NCBI GenBank assembly: GCA_036426205.1
Contig: WSYH01000661.1
Coordinates: forward strand, 62,001 to 126,000
Direction of reading: 5' to 3'
DNA: 64,000 nucleotides
DNA from: Ascaphus truei
Taxonomy: Eukaryota; Chordata; Amphibia; Anura; Ascaphidae
Positions 31,360 to 43,676 of the stretch are shown here, piece after piece; the stretch's first letter is position 1, and each line of letters starts with the position of its first letter. Both the position numbers and the translations under genes were made by a program. Below the pieces are notes generated by a model. That model saw only the letters and a list, made by a program, of their open reading frames with translations, ran no database searches and had not been told where the DNA came from.

Positions 31360-33013
31360 GCCCTGGTATCCAGCAGCTCCTGGTGACCCTCACCCTTGGA
31401 GCAGTGCGGTCGCGGGTGCCGCCGGGCCCGACGGCTGCTTCCAAGGGTGGTGCCGGAGCAGGGAGTAGCGCGCTATCTTCGCGAGCAGGCCGGTTGCCGG
31501 GGATGCGATCGGGCCATTGCTAAGGCCGCGGTCGTGTCGCGAGGGTCCCGGCGGCTCGGGAAGCAGGGCACCGCCATTGTGAGTGTGGTTGCGCATGCGC
31601 AGGAGCCCAATAGTGCGGGAGGTCCCCAGATAGCTCGCGCATGTGCAGGATTGTCAGCCCCCAGGGTGCCCAGGGGTAGAGCCACATGACACCAAGGAGC
31701 CAATAGGGCTAGAGGATGACTCTGCAAGAGCAGATAGATACATTTCGTGGGCTTGGAGCACGCAGGTCAGTCAGACCCAGGAGCAGCTAGGGGAAGGAGG
31801 TAGGGTGCAGGAGTCAGGGATTCCCTGCACTAGGCCAGCAGCCCCCAAGGCCCAAGATAGCTCTGAGTCACCCAGTAGAGTGAGTGTTGCCAGGGACAGC
31901 CCTCAGGTTTGGGACCCTGTCACTTACATCAGTTGGAGCTAGGGAGCAGAAGGGGAAGGAAGGGTGCAGGATGCGAGTGAAGCTCCTGCACCGCGTAAGG
32001 TCCCCCACATCCCAGGTAGGCCCCAATTCCCCACAAGGTTAGTGGGTAATTGATTAGGGACGGCCATAGGTAGGGACGCTGCCCTTAGTGAATGCTGTCT
32101 TGTCAGGTTCACGGCTGTCAGTGCTGTGAGGTTGCTGCACGCACCCATTAGGTTGCCGCGCGTAGCTGCGAGTGCTAGTCGTTAGTGAGAGTCAAGACTG
32201 GGAAGAGTTAGGGGAGCGGAGCAGGCTATTAACCCCTTAGGTCCCAGATAGGTCCTCACTCCCCAGTTTGTGGTGCTACAGGGACAGGCCCTAGGTTAGG
32301 GATCCTGTCACAGTAGCGCTAGTTTTAGATAGGGACCCAGCAGACTCTGCGTTTCCCAAGAGAAGACTTGGGCTCAAGTCTGTGCCCAGACACAGAGACT
32401 ATCTCCAGGGTGGGATCGCCCCTGGCGGACCCTGGACAATGAACCACAGGATCAGACGGAGATCACCAAGTGGCAGATCCTTTGTGAAGTCCGTTGCAGG
32501 CCCGAGCACTGGAGTGCTCGGCAGGTAACTCTGACCTACACGTGCACCAACAGGCCTAGTAGTTCCTTAGTGACTGCACAGTCACACATATCCGCTCTCT
32601 ATAGATTGCTGGACATTGTGTGGGGGATTACTGGACACGGGGTGGGATCACCCGGTGAAGGTGGGAGAGTTATATGTGTCAGGTTACTCAGTGTCTCCTC
32701 TAGAGAGGGACACCCGATATTATGTGTATTGTTATTGGTTCGTATGCAAAGTAAAAGTCGTTTGTTATTATACGTACAGTGTATGTGGTTATTGTATATG
32801 TCCTGCGAGGAACAATTCCTGCTCTGCTAGGAACCATCGCAGGTGGAGGCGCTGCACCGAGTATAGGGTTACTCATACTATAATTGCCGCAGGTTCCCCG
32901 TGGCGGAAGCTCAGCCCTCCTGTGAGCCAACAGGTAATACACCACACCTGGTTACACCTTATGTTCTCCGCACCCACACTATATCTGCGATTGGGGGGGG
33001 AATACCCATTACA
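31356..33013 (+). repeat. 5' LTR, about 1.66 kb
   Basis: Begins TGTAGCCCTGGTATCC and ends ACCCATTACA. It is followed by the TTTGGAGGCGCTGCTGAG leader, which is the probable primer-binding region. Long ORFs inside are GC artefacts shared with the second LTR. The insertion is directly against a (TA)n tract, so the target duplication cannot be read. Confidence 0.85.
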
Positions 33014-33090
33014 TTTGGAGGCGCTGCTGAGATAGACCTGGGGTGCCCTGTTCCAATTTTTTCCAAATTGTCCAATTCATATTTTTCACC

Positions 33091-33678
33091 ATGTCTGTGA
33101 AGTCCGGACACGAAGTCCTCGCCTGGGCCTTGAGGATAAATAATCTTAGTCCCCGACGTGTGGTGGCCTTAGAAGGCGTTCCCACCAATATATCAGAGAC
33201 GGAGATCTAAGAGCATATGCATAAAATCCCCAGATGGCAGCACGCCCTTCTTATAGATATAGATCCAGACTCCATGTCCACATGGCGCTCGCTGCTTTTT
33301 GTCGTTTCATTCTCTGGGGATATATGCCCGTCCGAGTCACCGTCCACGTTATTTATGCCCGGGTGCCCCCCTGAGGGCTACCCTTTAGTATACGCTGACC
33401 CAGTGCCATGGCAACTTTCCCCAAGTGAACAGAGTGCACGTGGTATCGCGCTCAAGGTGCAGAATGACTTTGCTGAAAACCGTCCGGGACTGGCGGGAAA
33501 ACCTAAGTCCCACCCCCGCCAACTGAGTGACGCCGTGCAGAACCAGAAGCACTCCTTGAAAGTGTGTGCTGCCCCTCCTTCATATTCCACCAGGGGGTGC
33601 AAACATTGTGATCTTCAACTATACGTTGATGAGGTAATATCCTGCCATGGAGTACACCCTAATGTGTATGTGGAGTAG
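33091..33678 (+). pseudogene. gag: Gag-like ORF with one stop codon
   Basis: The ATG at 33091 starts MSVKSGHEVLAWALRINNLS, then RRVVALEGVPTNISETEI. A TAA at 33208-33210 interrupts it, and the same frame continues to 33678 (IPRWQHALLIDI, then GYPLVYADPVPW). The N-terminus has the layout of PNMA/gypsy Gag N-terminal domains: a short helical start, an LEGVP strand, then a strand around RSLLFVVSFSG. It aligns loosely with the Gag of the minus-strand provirus at 51335. Gag forms the particle that packages element RNA. The capsid and zinc-knuckle parts are missing or unrecognisable. Confidence 0.55.
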
Positions 33679-33835
33679 ATATTCTTGCACTACTTTGCAC
33701 CTGCCTGCAAGAAGCCTATGTCCAGGGAGCCGACCTATCCCAGTTCCCGCTAGGCCTCGAGCCAACCGAGGTTGAAGGAAAACCATATATACGATGTTTT
33801 TATACCACCTGTGACTGTTCTAGAGAGGCATTGAC

Positions 33836-34375
33836 GTGGGGACCCCATGTGATTGTTGCGGTGCCCGGTTATTGAAGCCTATTATGCCCCTGCCTGCAGA
33901 ACCAGCAGAGGCAGAGGATCCAATCGTGGTATTCTCCGAGGAAGTGGTTGAAGTCCCATCGGTGGCGATGCGCCTACCGGCGAACAACCCCAGCGGTGAT
34001 GCAAAGGAGACAGAGGAGGAGGAGGAGCCTGACCTCTATATTACTATGAGTTATGCTGAAGTTCAGTCTGTCTTCGCGGAGAGGTTACTTAGTGCTTCTC
34101 GTGACCAACAACCCGCTGTGGTGATGCCCCAACCGGCGGACCACACCAGTGAAGCTGGAGATAAAGAATCACCTACCTCAGTTGCAGTGCATCCTGATAT
34201 GGGCCCGTGTGTTCAAAACCATGTTGCAGAACTGGTTCCAGACCATCTCAAAGGGGATGTCCTAGTGGTAGAGCAGGAACCCCAGAGCCCAGACCAGCAG
34301 ATTCCGGAATCACAGGGTAAGGTGTCTATACCCCCATATTCCTTTGGTGATTACAGCGACCAACCACTCGTGTGA
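33836..34375 (+). CDS. Acidic ORF of unknown function in the pol-less LTR element
   Basis: A 179-codon ORF, strongly acidic (SGDAKETEEEEEPDL), with repeated QPADHTSE- and RLPANNPSGD-like phrases and many Pro, Glu and Val. No capsid, protease, envelope or polymerase motif is visible. Similar acidic or proline-rich text continues in other frames to about 35440, with one later ORF (35140-35442) containing VKVWPRDTVLFLPLGGG. It may be the degenerated C-terminal part of Gag, an accessory region, or non-coding spacer. I cannot assign a function. Confidence 0.3.
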   Translation: MGTPCDCCGARLLKPIMPLPAEPAEAEDPIVVFSEEVVEVPSVAMRLPANNPSGDAKETEEEEEPDLYITMSYAEVQSVFAERLLSASRDQQPAVVMPQPADHTSEAGDKESPTSVAVHPDMGPCVQNHVAELVPDHLKGDVLVVEQEPQSPDQQIPESQGKVSIPPYSFGDYSDQPLV

Positions 34376-35592
34376 TGCGCCTGCTGGCGGACCACTCTAG
34401 TGAAGTCATCGAACCAACTATTTCGGCGGATACAGAGCCTGCTGTGGGCCTGTGGGGCCGTGTGCCCTAGAGGAGGTGTATCCAGACGTTGTGAACCCTG
34501 CTATGGGCCCGCGGGCCCTACAATGGCCAGTCCGGTCTACTCCGATGGTACCATCGGTCCTAGGCTTGGGACCAGTACCTAACGAAGACAAGGGTGAGTC
34601 GACTGCCCTAGGGGTGTTGGGTGTGAGCCTCCAGGTGACTGGGGAGCACGATAGATTCTTAAGTCTGGCCACCAGGCCGAATGGCTCCACTCAGCATCGC
34701 GTCCTGGTGGAGGTGTCCTCCTTAGAAGGTAGCTGTCCAGTGGTGCGAGTGTACTTATAACTACCTGCCCGTGTTCCAGATGAAGAGGAACACATTGCAA
34801 GCCAGCGGAGTGGTGAGGAACCTCCTTACTTCACACCGGCTCCTGAACCGAGTGTGAGCCCATGTGCTCTGACCCAAATGGTCCCAGGACTGGGATCCCA
34901 CGCTCCAGAGTTTCCAGCGATTAAGTGGACTGCCCCAGAAGTGCCGGGGGCAGGTCCCAAGACAGCCGAGGTGGGAACTGACAGCGTCCCCGAGGACCTG
35001 TTGGCCACTGGGAATCACCTCAGTGGTAAGGTATCTACCCTTTACCCCCTGCCAGGTGACACAGAGACTTTGAGGAAAGAGACATTGTCCCTTGCTCGCT
35101 TCCCAGTGGGAGCCTCGCAAGTGAGTAGGGACAAAGACTGTGTGGAGAGGGATTCAGGGTGAAGCTGCCTCCTTTAAGCCCAAAAAGGAGCACTCCATTC
35201 ATCATGTAGTGGACCACGGGAAAGGTCCTGGACTCCTGGCCTACCGCATCCATGCCGCGGATGGCCGGGTAAAGGTCTGGCCAAGAGACACTGTGCTATT
35301 CCTTCCACTAGGGGGAGGAAGTAGTACAGAACCGGTCACTGTCACTCCAGAGCGTGCTCTCCAAGAGATTCACCAGGGGGAGGCTCACGGACGCCAAAGT
35401 GAGGTACCCCCATCTGATCAGTTAGGGGCACCCCACAAATAGTCTCAGCTCACCTCAGTTATACTATATGACCTGCCAGGTAATAGTGATGTTAAAGTCA
35501 ATCTGCCGAGTGTACCGTTATGCAATGCCAATGTTTATTTGTGTAACCTTATGCCGTGTGATGTCATTCCCCAAGCGGAGACGTTGGATTTT
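34376..35592 (+). other. Internal region without identifiable pol
   Basis: Many 60-120-codon ORFs occur on both strands but none carries an RT, RNase H, integrase or envelope signature. It is treated as a degenerate or non-autonomous interior. Confidence 0.45.
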
Positions 35593-35607
35593 TCACCAGG
35601 GGGAGAG
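35593..35607 (+). promoter_or_regulatory. Polypurine tract
   Basis: CACCAGGGGGAGAG lies immediately before TGTAGCCCGGG, the start of the 3' LTR. It is the expected plus-strand primer. The related provirus has CACCAGGGGTAGGA at the equivalent point. Confidence 0.8.
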
Positions 35608-37239
35608 TGTAGCCCGGGTCTCCAGCAGCAAATGGTGACCCCCCTCCCTTGGAGCAGTGCGGTCGCGGGTGCCGCCGGAGCCAGCGCTGGGCCCGATGTC
35701 TGCATCCAAGGGTGGGGGCCGGAGCAGGGAGTAGCGCACTATCTTCGCGAACAGGCCGGTTGCCGGGGATGCGATTGTGCCGTTGCTAAGGCCGCAGTCT
35801 CGTCGCGAGGGTCCCGGTGGCTCGGGAAGCAGGGCGCCGCCATTGTGAGTGTGGTTGCGCATGTGCAGGAGCCCAATAGTGCGGGAGGTGCCCAGGGTTA
35901 GAGCCACATGACACCAGGGAGCCAATGGGCTAGAGGATGACTCTGCAAGAGCAGATAGATACATTTCGCAGGCTTGGAGCACGCAGGTCAGTCAGACCAA
36001 GTAGCAGCTAGGGGAAGGAGGTAGGGTGCAGGAGTCAGGGACTCCCTGCACTAGGCCAGCAGCCCCCAAGGCCCAAGATAGCTCTGAGTCGCCCAGTAGA
36101 GTGAGTGTTGCCAGGGACAGCCCTCAGGTTAGGGACTTACATCAGTTGGAGCTAGGGAGCAGAAGGGGAAGGAAGGGTGCAGGGAGCGAGTTAAGCTCCT
36201 GCACCGCGTCAGGTCCCCCACTTCCCAGGTAGGCCCCAATTCCCCACCAGGTTAGTGGGTAATTGATTAGGGACGGCCCTAGGTAGGGATGCTGCCCTTA
36301 GTGAGTGCTGTCTTGTCAGGGTCACGGCTGTCAGTGCTGTGAGGTCTGGCAAGAAGGCAAAGGGTTTGTGCAGCACGGTTGCTGCACGCACCCATTAGGT
36401 TGCCGCGCATAGCTGCGAGTGCTAGTCGTTAGTGAGAATCAGAACTGGGTAGAGTTAGGGGAGTGGAGCAGGCTATTAGCCCCTTAGGTCTCAGATAGGT
36501 CCTCACTCCCCAGTTTGTGGTGCTACGGGGACAGGCCCTAGGTTAGGGATCCTGTCACAGTAGCGCTAGTGTTAGATAGGGACACAGCAGACGCTGCGTT
36601 TCCTGAGAGAAGACTTGGGCTCAAGTCTGTGCCCAGACACAGAGACTATCTCCAGGGTGGGATCACCACTGGCGGACCCTGGACAACGAACCACAGGATC
36701 AGACGGAGATCACCAAGCGGCAGATCCTTTGTGAAGTCTGTTGCAGGCCCGAGCACTGGAGTGCTCGCGCAGGTAACGGACCTAAACGTGCACCAACAGG
36801 CCCTGTAGTAGTTCCTTAGTGATGCACAGTCACACACATATCCGCTCTCTATAGATTGCTGGACATTGTGTGGGGGATTACTGGACAAGGGTGGATCACC
36901 CGGTGAAGGTGGGAGAGTTATATGTGTCAGGTTACTCAGGTCTCCTCTAGAGAGGGACACCAATATTATGTGTATTGTTATTGGTTCGTATGAAAGTTAA
37001 AAGTCGTTGGTTTTATACATACAGTGTATGTGGTTATTGTATGTGTCCTGCGAGGAACAATTCCTGCTCTGCTAGGAACCATCGCAGGTGAGAGGCGCCT
37101 GCAGAACAGGGTGTATTCATACTATAATTGCCCCAGGTTCCCCGTGGCGGAAGCTCAGCCCTCCTGTGAGCCAACATGTAATGCACCACACCTGGTAACA
37201 CCGTATGTTCTCCGCACCCACACTATATCTGCGATTGGG
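35608..37239 (+). repeat. 3' LTR
   Basis: Highly similar to 31356-33013 (for example GGAGCAGTGCGGTCGCGGGT, then GATCAGACGGAGATCACCAA). It lacks the last 20 or so bases (CCCATTACA), after which the flank TAAAACAATGG begins, so the 3' edge suffered a small deletion. Confidence 0.85.
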
Positions 37240-37594
37240 ATAAAACAATGGCTAGCCTAGACAGAGCTTTCAGATTGAATTAACATGTGAAGACTATTTT
37301 TCACACAAAAGAGAATCTTGCATGGTACAAACACCTACTGTATGTGTTATATTCTCTTTAGTGCTAGCATGGTTAATGATGTAGATAAAATGTTTACATA
37401 CACAAATATAAATCAAGGTAACATGATGAATCTACCTCAAATTGATAAATCATTTAAAAAAATAGATTTTTTGTGGAAAATTGGCCCCTTTTATTTATCA
37501 CAAGTTATATCTTAATTAGATATCATCTTCTATGAGTGTTTGAGTATCTATCAAACAGTCATTTAACCTTAAAATATAATTCAGATATTCTTTA
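37240..37594. other. AT-rich flank
   Basis: No feature recognised; probably older single-copy or decayed sequence. Confidence 0.4.
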
Positions 37595-37792
37595 GAGCAA
37601 GGCCTGCACAACTCTAGTCCTCGAGGGCCGCAAACAGGCCAGTTTTCAGGATATCCCTACTTAGCACAGCTTGCTCAATTAGTAGCTCAGTCATACGAGC
37701 CACTAATTGAGCCAGCTGTGCTGAAGAATGGATATCCTGAAAACTGGCCTGTTACGACCCCTCGAGGACTGGAGTGTGCAGGCCTGCTTTAG
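37595..37792. repeat. Short foldback (MITE-like) repeat
   Basis: Inverted ends: AGGCCTGCACAACTC, TCCTCGAGG and CAGTTTTCAGGATATCC at the left, answered by GGATATCCTGAAAACTG, CCTCGAGGA and GTGCAGGCCT at the right. It is about 200 bp with a small loop around CTCAGTCATACGAG. This type of hairpin is common in vertebrate genomes. Confidence 0.75.
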
Positions 37793-38978
37793 AGGGAATA
37801 ACTAAGTTATAATTTTCTTCTCTTCTGAATATGCAATGTTTTCAACTGTCTAAAAAAAGGATAATGATTTATATACCTTTTTGAGAAAGTTATTTTTATG
37901 TCAAAAACACAAATACAGACTTCAAAGAAGTGCTCAATACGGTGTTTAAAAACTAAATTTAAGAATCAAGTTTGCATAGCAACATTACGAAATTCCTATG
38001 CTAATACTGTTAATTTTTTCTGCACTGTAAAACTAAAATTCTCCGATCAAGACTACCCTAAGTTGCCATTGTAGTGTTTAGATTTGGCAAAATCAGTTAT
38101 GGATTTTTAGACAAAACATATTTTTCCAATATTTATGTATAATTCATGTTAGAAACACAGCTCTCATTGGTTTGTAAGATGTGAGTTTGAATATTTGCTC
38201 GCAAGTATCTTTTTTTGTTAACTTGTACTTTATCCAACGTACATGTTGGCAAATATAGCTATGTACAGTATTGTGGATGATTTACTTCTTTTTTTTTAAT
38301 AACATTTGTTTCATTGAATTTCTTCATGGTTCTTGATTTGGAGAGCTACAGCACTATGCATTACTGTAAGCTTTAGTCATAGTTTCCCTGTACATTTCCT
38401 GGTATATTCTGTGTGTGTTACAAAGTTGGAAACTGTTCATCTGAGGAGTTTATGCATCTGACTAAAGATTTATCATCTTTCCAGTCTTCATTTGCCATTC
38501 TAGCATAGTTCCTGCTACCCAATAACAAATAACCTTTAGGATCTAGGACTCAATTTTTCAAACATGTCAAAGCGTTTAGCAATGCTTAAAAAGGTAATGT
38601 TTCTGTATGTGGTGATTGATCACCACAGCACACTGGAATATTTAAAGCTGCAGGATGTGTAATTTTTTTTCCATCTTCTGAAAATGAATTATTGTTTTTT
38701 TTTTTCTCATCCACTTAAAGACTTTCATGTTATTATTCTATCCCTTTCTGTTATCACACTACATCATAGTCATTTCTCATTATTTATGCTTAAAGAAAAT
38801 GTATCTGTTTGGAAATAATAAAAAATTCTTATTCTATGAACATTTTAAAACAAATTCACATAAAATGTGAACAAAATACAATGAACCGAATGTAAAAAAA
38901 ACAACAAGAACTAGACCTTGGCATATATACAGAAACATATGGATCTATGGCAAATTGAAGAAGAAAAGACTTGATATG
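37793..38978. other. AT-rich, apparently single-copy sequence
   Basis: About 1.2 kb with no repeat match inside the window and no coding signal. This and the previous flank are the best candidates for ordinary host intergenic DNA here. Confidence 0.45.
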
Positions 38979-40275
38979 TGTAACCCTCTTTCCTGCTGAC
39001 TAGACAGGCTACTGATGCTGTATATACCTGCTGGCTCACCGAGATCTGAGCCTCCGCTAACTGGGAGCCTAGGGCAACAATAGTAAATGGCAGCGCCTCC
39101 ACTTGCCCAGGATCCCCTAGATGTGAGATTCCCCTGGACAAGAACAATAATAACAAACCACAAGTATATGAACATATAGAATATATATATATTATATATA
39201 TATATATATAGATATATATATATATTTACATATATATATATACATGGTTGGCCACCTAAACACATATGCATGAATAACATTAAGTGAATTACACACTTAT
39301 ATGGCAGTTATAACCTGAATGACATATACACTGTAAAAGATATAGCTGATGTACCAGTAGTTCAGAGTGTGCACCCACTGTGCAAGTGTCCCTTCCCCCC
39401 CACCGTGTGCACACCACCACCATGTCAATGTACTGGATCAGTCCTTGGTCACCTCAACCTTTAGTGTCCCAAAAGAAACCCACCTCCCAAGGCGGGATCA
39501 GCGCCTGTTGTACCGGTACGTGTGGTGCACTTTATAAAATACCTGCCACCAGCACCGGTCGCTGATACTTCAAAAAGGATCCGCAGATCCAGTGTCATCT
39601 CTCACGAGTAGTTCCTCACTGTCAGGGAGGTTCTCACGAGGCTTGACTCCACAATGCAGTCTGATCCCAAAACTACAGATCACCTTGTAGCTCAGGAAGA
39701 TGCTGGTCATGCCTGCTACTATCAGTAAATGGTAAAGTCCCTATCTAGGCCTGTTCCCTGCAGTACCACAAGCTGCTGGTGACTCAGGGCCTGCGCTGGG
39801 GCATAGGAGAATATTCTGGCCTATGCAGTGGGTCACTGACCCCCTGCACTATGCACCTCCTCTCCCCTTGCCTCCCAACACCAACTGTCACCAACTGCTG
39901 TTTTCTCCAGCGCGCGGGAAATGTTTCAGAATCAGAGAGCAGAGAGTTTGACAACCCCATTGGCTGCTGTGACCACTGGTATCCCCCAACCCTGAGGCTC
40001 ATGGGATTGTAGTCCCACACAGAGCCTTCCCTGGTTAATGGCCGCCGCTAGGGATGCTCCTATCTAAAATGCGGCCTCTCCTGTATCACTGCACATGCGC
40101 AACTCTATCTGTAGGGGCCGTCGCAACTATCGCGCTACTGCACATGCGTGAATCGCACATAACATGGCGGCGCCCTGAGCCAATACTTCCGGGAGTCCCC
40201 GGTGCCGCGGCCACCCCGGCAGCTCCCACTAGCACTAGGGTAAGAAGGGGGGTGTACGGAGAGGACCTGGCTACA
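38979..40275 (-). repeat. 3' LTR of the minus-strand provirus
   Basis: On the minus strand it starts TGTAGCCAGGTCCTC and ends GGGTTACA. It contains a (TA)n-rich stretch at about 39180-39240. It aligns with 51403-52616. A polypurine tract (CACCAGGGGTAGGA) precedes it at about 40290-40276. Confidence 0.85.
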
Positions 40276-41299
40276 TCCTACCCCTGGTGGGATCAACGTC
40301 CCGCTTGGGAACGTATACCAATGTCACTCATATTTACACAATAAAAATGCATATATATTTATACAACTTATCACTGTGTATACTCTACATGAGATTATAC
40401 TTTCATTGAAACATTACAATCACAGATCTCACTTACTGTGAGCCACATGCTGAGCCTCATAATGGGGTGCCCGATTTGATCATAAGTCATTCTCATGGGA
40501 GTTGACAAACTCTTTGACTTCTGCGGAGCTCGTTCTTCAGTCAATCCCTCTGGAGAGTAACTAACCTCACTTTTGTACTCAATCTCTTCCCTTGAGGGGC
40601 TCAATGGTTGAACACAGTATCTTTGAGGCACAAAGCATGTGCTCTGTGGAACTAAGGACTGACTCACTGGAGTCACCTTATCTGACTTTTGACCATGAGG
40701 CCCTTTACCCATAGCTCTATTGGCTCTAAGACCAGTATCATTCTCTCCCTATTGAGGGTGTCCAGCCCAGACTTTGCCCCCTCTAAGCCCAGGAGCTGCA
40801 CTGACTTCCAAGGCTTCCCGTGCACCCGCGTATACGTGACGTCATCAGCACACCCGCACGACCAAGCAGGTCTGTGTGCGTGATGTTGGGTCTTGTCACA
40901 GCACGTGAAGTTCCGGATCATCCGTGTGGCACCCCTCTTGACCGTGTGGGTCTGTGAGTGCGGCAACAGTGGTTGTTCTGGCAGCGTGGAGCTCTGGAGG
41001 AAACAAAATTTCATTTCTGCAGAGGTTTCCTGGTCTGGGAGGAAGGACAGCTACTCTATGGGTCTATTTACTCAGCCTTGCTGTTGTAGGATTTCAATTT
41101 TACCCCTACGGATGGTACTGCCTCATCCGTGTCTTTAGCCCAACGGACATTTGTTTGTTGGTTTTATATTCAATAATTGCATTAAAATTGTAATAATCTG
41201 TTAGTTAATCTTTTTCAATGTTTGGTTTTTTGAGTTACACTATGATTTTACCTTTGTCTTTTCTGTTGTTTATGTGTTTGTCATCCTCGTGAGACTTCA
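40276..41299 (-). other. Region between integrase and 3' LTR
   Basis: Minus ORFs at 40395-40712 and 40673-41014 overlap and show no recognised domain. They could be the C-terminal tail of pol or an extra ORF. The stretch 41040-41290 is more AT-rich and may be a further insertion. No envelope-like transmembrane protein is evident. Confidence 0.35.
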
Positions 41300-42613
41300 T
41301 TGAAGATTCCCCTCAGGATTGCTTGCCATCCCCGATTGGACTCTCTATTTGATCAGATTTCACATACTATACATTCTTGGAGGCGCCGGTTTTCTGTTTT
41401 TTACTGTTCCTTCAGGAGATGCCCCTGCGGTCGGACGGCCCCTGTGAGCGGTTCCCTCCATAGACTCCTCAGGGTTGGTATTATTTACAGTCTCTGAACC
41501 AACCTCTGTTGGTAGATCGTACATCCACTGGTAGCTGAGCTTCTTGTCCAAACATCAGAAAGTAAGGCGTATATCCAGTGGACTCATGGCAGGTGCAATT
41601 ATAAGCATGTACCAAGGACTCTACATGCTTACTCCATTCAGCCTTCTACAGTATGAGCGCTTCAGGGTACCAAGCATGTCGAGCAGCGTTCGGTTGAACC
41701 GTTCAGGCATAGCGTCTCCTTCTGGGTGGTAAGGTGTCTTCCGGGACTTGGTGATACTCAGCAACTTAAGCAGTTCTCGTATAAGATTACTTTCAAAGTC
41801 CCGGCCTTGATCCGAATGAAATTGATTTGGTAGTCCATAATGAATTAAATTCTTCTCCCATAAGCTTAGCTACAATTCACCGCCGTTGGTCTTTAGTAGG
41901 GAAGGCTTGGGCATATCTGGTGTTGTAGTGATCTGTGATACCAGTACATTTCCGATGCCTCGAGTGTCGGGTTCGATACAAAGAAAGTCCATACACACCA
42001 GATCCATGGGTCCCAAGCTTTTCAAATGAGCCATGGGCGCCGCCAGTTATGGTAGAGTTTTTCGTTGTATACAGTGGGTACACCCGCCCTACAGTGTAGT
42101 TCCACAGACTCCCTTATTTGGGCCAAAAGAATTGATCACGAAGTAGCCCAAAGGTTTTATCGATACACAGATGACCGTGATATCATGTAACGCTATGAAG
42201 GGACCATGGTTGTAGGATCTTAGATAGGAATTAAACTGTGTCTATCGCGGGTGGTTGTGGTATGGCATACACCTATACAGTAGACAGTTATCGAGTTCGA
42301 ACTTATTCATTTCTTTCCATTAACAAGGCTACCATTTTCTTTAGGGGCCACGTGTAAGCAACGATGGATTATTTTGTTGGGAGGCTTGATGGACTATCCA
42401 CTGCTACGGGTCGTTGAATTTGATATTGTACCAGATCTTCCAGGCGATAATTTTATCCAGAGTGATATCCATCCAGTCCGGGTGACGGTACGCTTCTGGG
42501 ATAGCCTTTGATTGACACCGTAAAGAATCCACTATCCTCAATTCAGAGAAGCCAACTCGGTCTTGAACCACCGCTGCTATGGAGCACAAGGCCCGTATTC
42601 CTGGTCCCGGAAT
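41300..42613 (-). pseudogene. pol: Decayed gypsy integrase
   Basis: Minus-strand fragments in several frames. There is a zinc-region-like RDQFFWPK followed by C-type positions near 42120, the core text VITDHYTRYAQAFPT-like near 41925, and PYHPEGDAMPERFNRTLL-like text near 41720 (the glutamate region of the DDE core). Frameshifts and stops separate all of them. It lies in the right order, after RNase H. Confidence 0.7.
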
Positions 42614-43676
42614 TTATTCCCAAACACACTCATCAGGAGTAGGATTTAATCCTGGTCGTCGAGATAGGGCGTCAGCTCCAATGTTCATAGGCCCAGGCTT
42701 GTACTTAAGGGTGAATTGATAATTTGAGAGCGCTGCTAACCAGTGGTGGCCGGTAGCATCCAACTTAGCAGAGTTGTTGATGTATGTCAAAGGGTTGTTA
42801 TCAGTCCTAACTTCAAATGTGACCCCATACAAGTAATCATGCAGCTTGTCCACAATAGCCCATTTGAGGGCTAGAAATTCCAACTTGTGTACAGGATAGT
42901 TTTGTTTACTAGTCATTAAACTCTGACTGACATAGGCCACTGGTCGAAATCCAGTATCGTATTTCTGATGCACCACTGCTCCTAAACCATTAATACTGGC
43001 ATCCACGTGTAGAATATACGGCTGCTCAGAGTCTGCATAGGCCAGCACCGGGACCTCTGTAAGTTTCTCTTTAACCCAGAAATGCCTTTTCGCAACCTGG
43101 AGTCCACTATCCCGAAGGGTGCTTGAGCGGAAGGCTTTCCGACCCGTGTTTCAGGTAGATTTTGAGAAGGTTGTTGAGAACCTTCGCCTTGCTGGAATAG
43201 CCTACCACAAACCTTCGATAATAACCGCAAAATCCTAGGAAGAATCACAATTCCATAACGTTAGCGGGTCGCGGCCAGTTCACCACAACTTCTATTTTCC
43301 TCGGGTCAGTAGATATTCCTTCCGCAGAGACAATGTTACCCACATAGGTCACCGAGGTGCAGCAAAACCGACACTTAACCATCGACAGCTTGAGTCCTTC
43401 CGCGCTTAGTCGATCCAGCACTTTTATCAGCCGCTCTTCATGTTCCTCCAGCATCTTCCCGAATACTATAATGTCATCCAGATACACTAAGCATTCTCTG
43501 GGGTTCATATCCCCAATCGTCTTTTCCATTGGACGCTGGAAAGTGGCTGGGGCACCGCATATACCTTGGGGCATACGCGTGAATTGATAAAACCTCAGCG
43601 GGCAGACGAAAGCTGTTTTCTCCTGATCTTCGGAGTTCATCGGCACTTGGTAATACTCGGACCTCAGATCCAACAT
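42614..43676 (-). pseudogene. pol: Gypsy reverse transcriptase and RNase H
   Basis: Minus frame 43676-43245: MLDLRSEYYQVPM, YQFTRMPQGICGAPATFQR, LVYLDDIIVFGK (the YLDD catalytic box, about 43480), then SMVKCRFCCTSVTYVGNIVS. The frame shifts near 43245. RNase H lies at 43048-42614: YILHVDASINGLGAVVHQ, LEFLALKWAIVDKL, VRTDNNPLTYI, ending in GADALSRRPG. Motif order and catalytic residues are typical of Ty3/gypsy. Upstream linker text (EEWRERLLTKLEAS, about 44030) continues the pol frame toward the LINE insertion point. Confidence 0.88.

Larger units (their letters stand above)
31356..37239 (+). mobile_element. LTR retrotransposon lacking pol
   Basis: Two long homologous LTRs (31356-33013 and 35608-37239) bracket 2.6 kb. 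The internal part starts with a gag-like ORF. It contains no reverse transcriptase, RNase H or integrase that I can find in any frame. A polypurine tract precedes the second LTR. The LTR start (TGTAGCC) and the leader (TTTGGAGGCGCTGCTGAGAT) resemble those of the 39-52.6 kb provirus, so the two families are related, and that element's relatives could have supplied enzymes in trans. Confidence 0.8.

Noticed and set aside
31390..31942. GC-rich ORFs repeated at 35593-36232
   Set aside because: The same sequence occurs in both LTRs of one element, so these are LTR sequence and not protein genes.
40395..41014. Envelope gene in the minus-strand provirus
   Set aside because: The ORFs after integrase lack a signal peptide, a furin-type site and a transmembrane segment.
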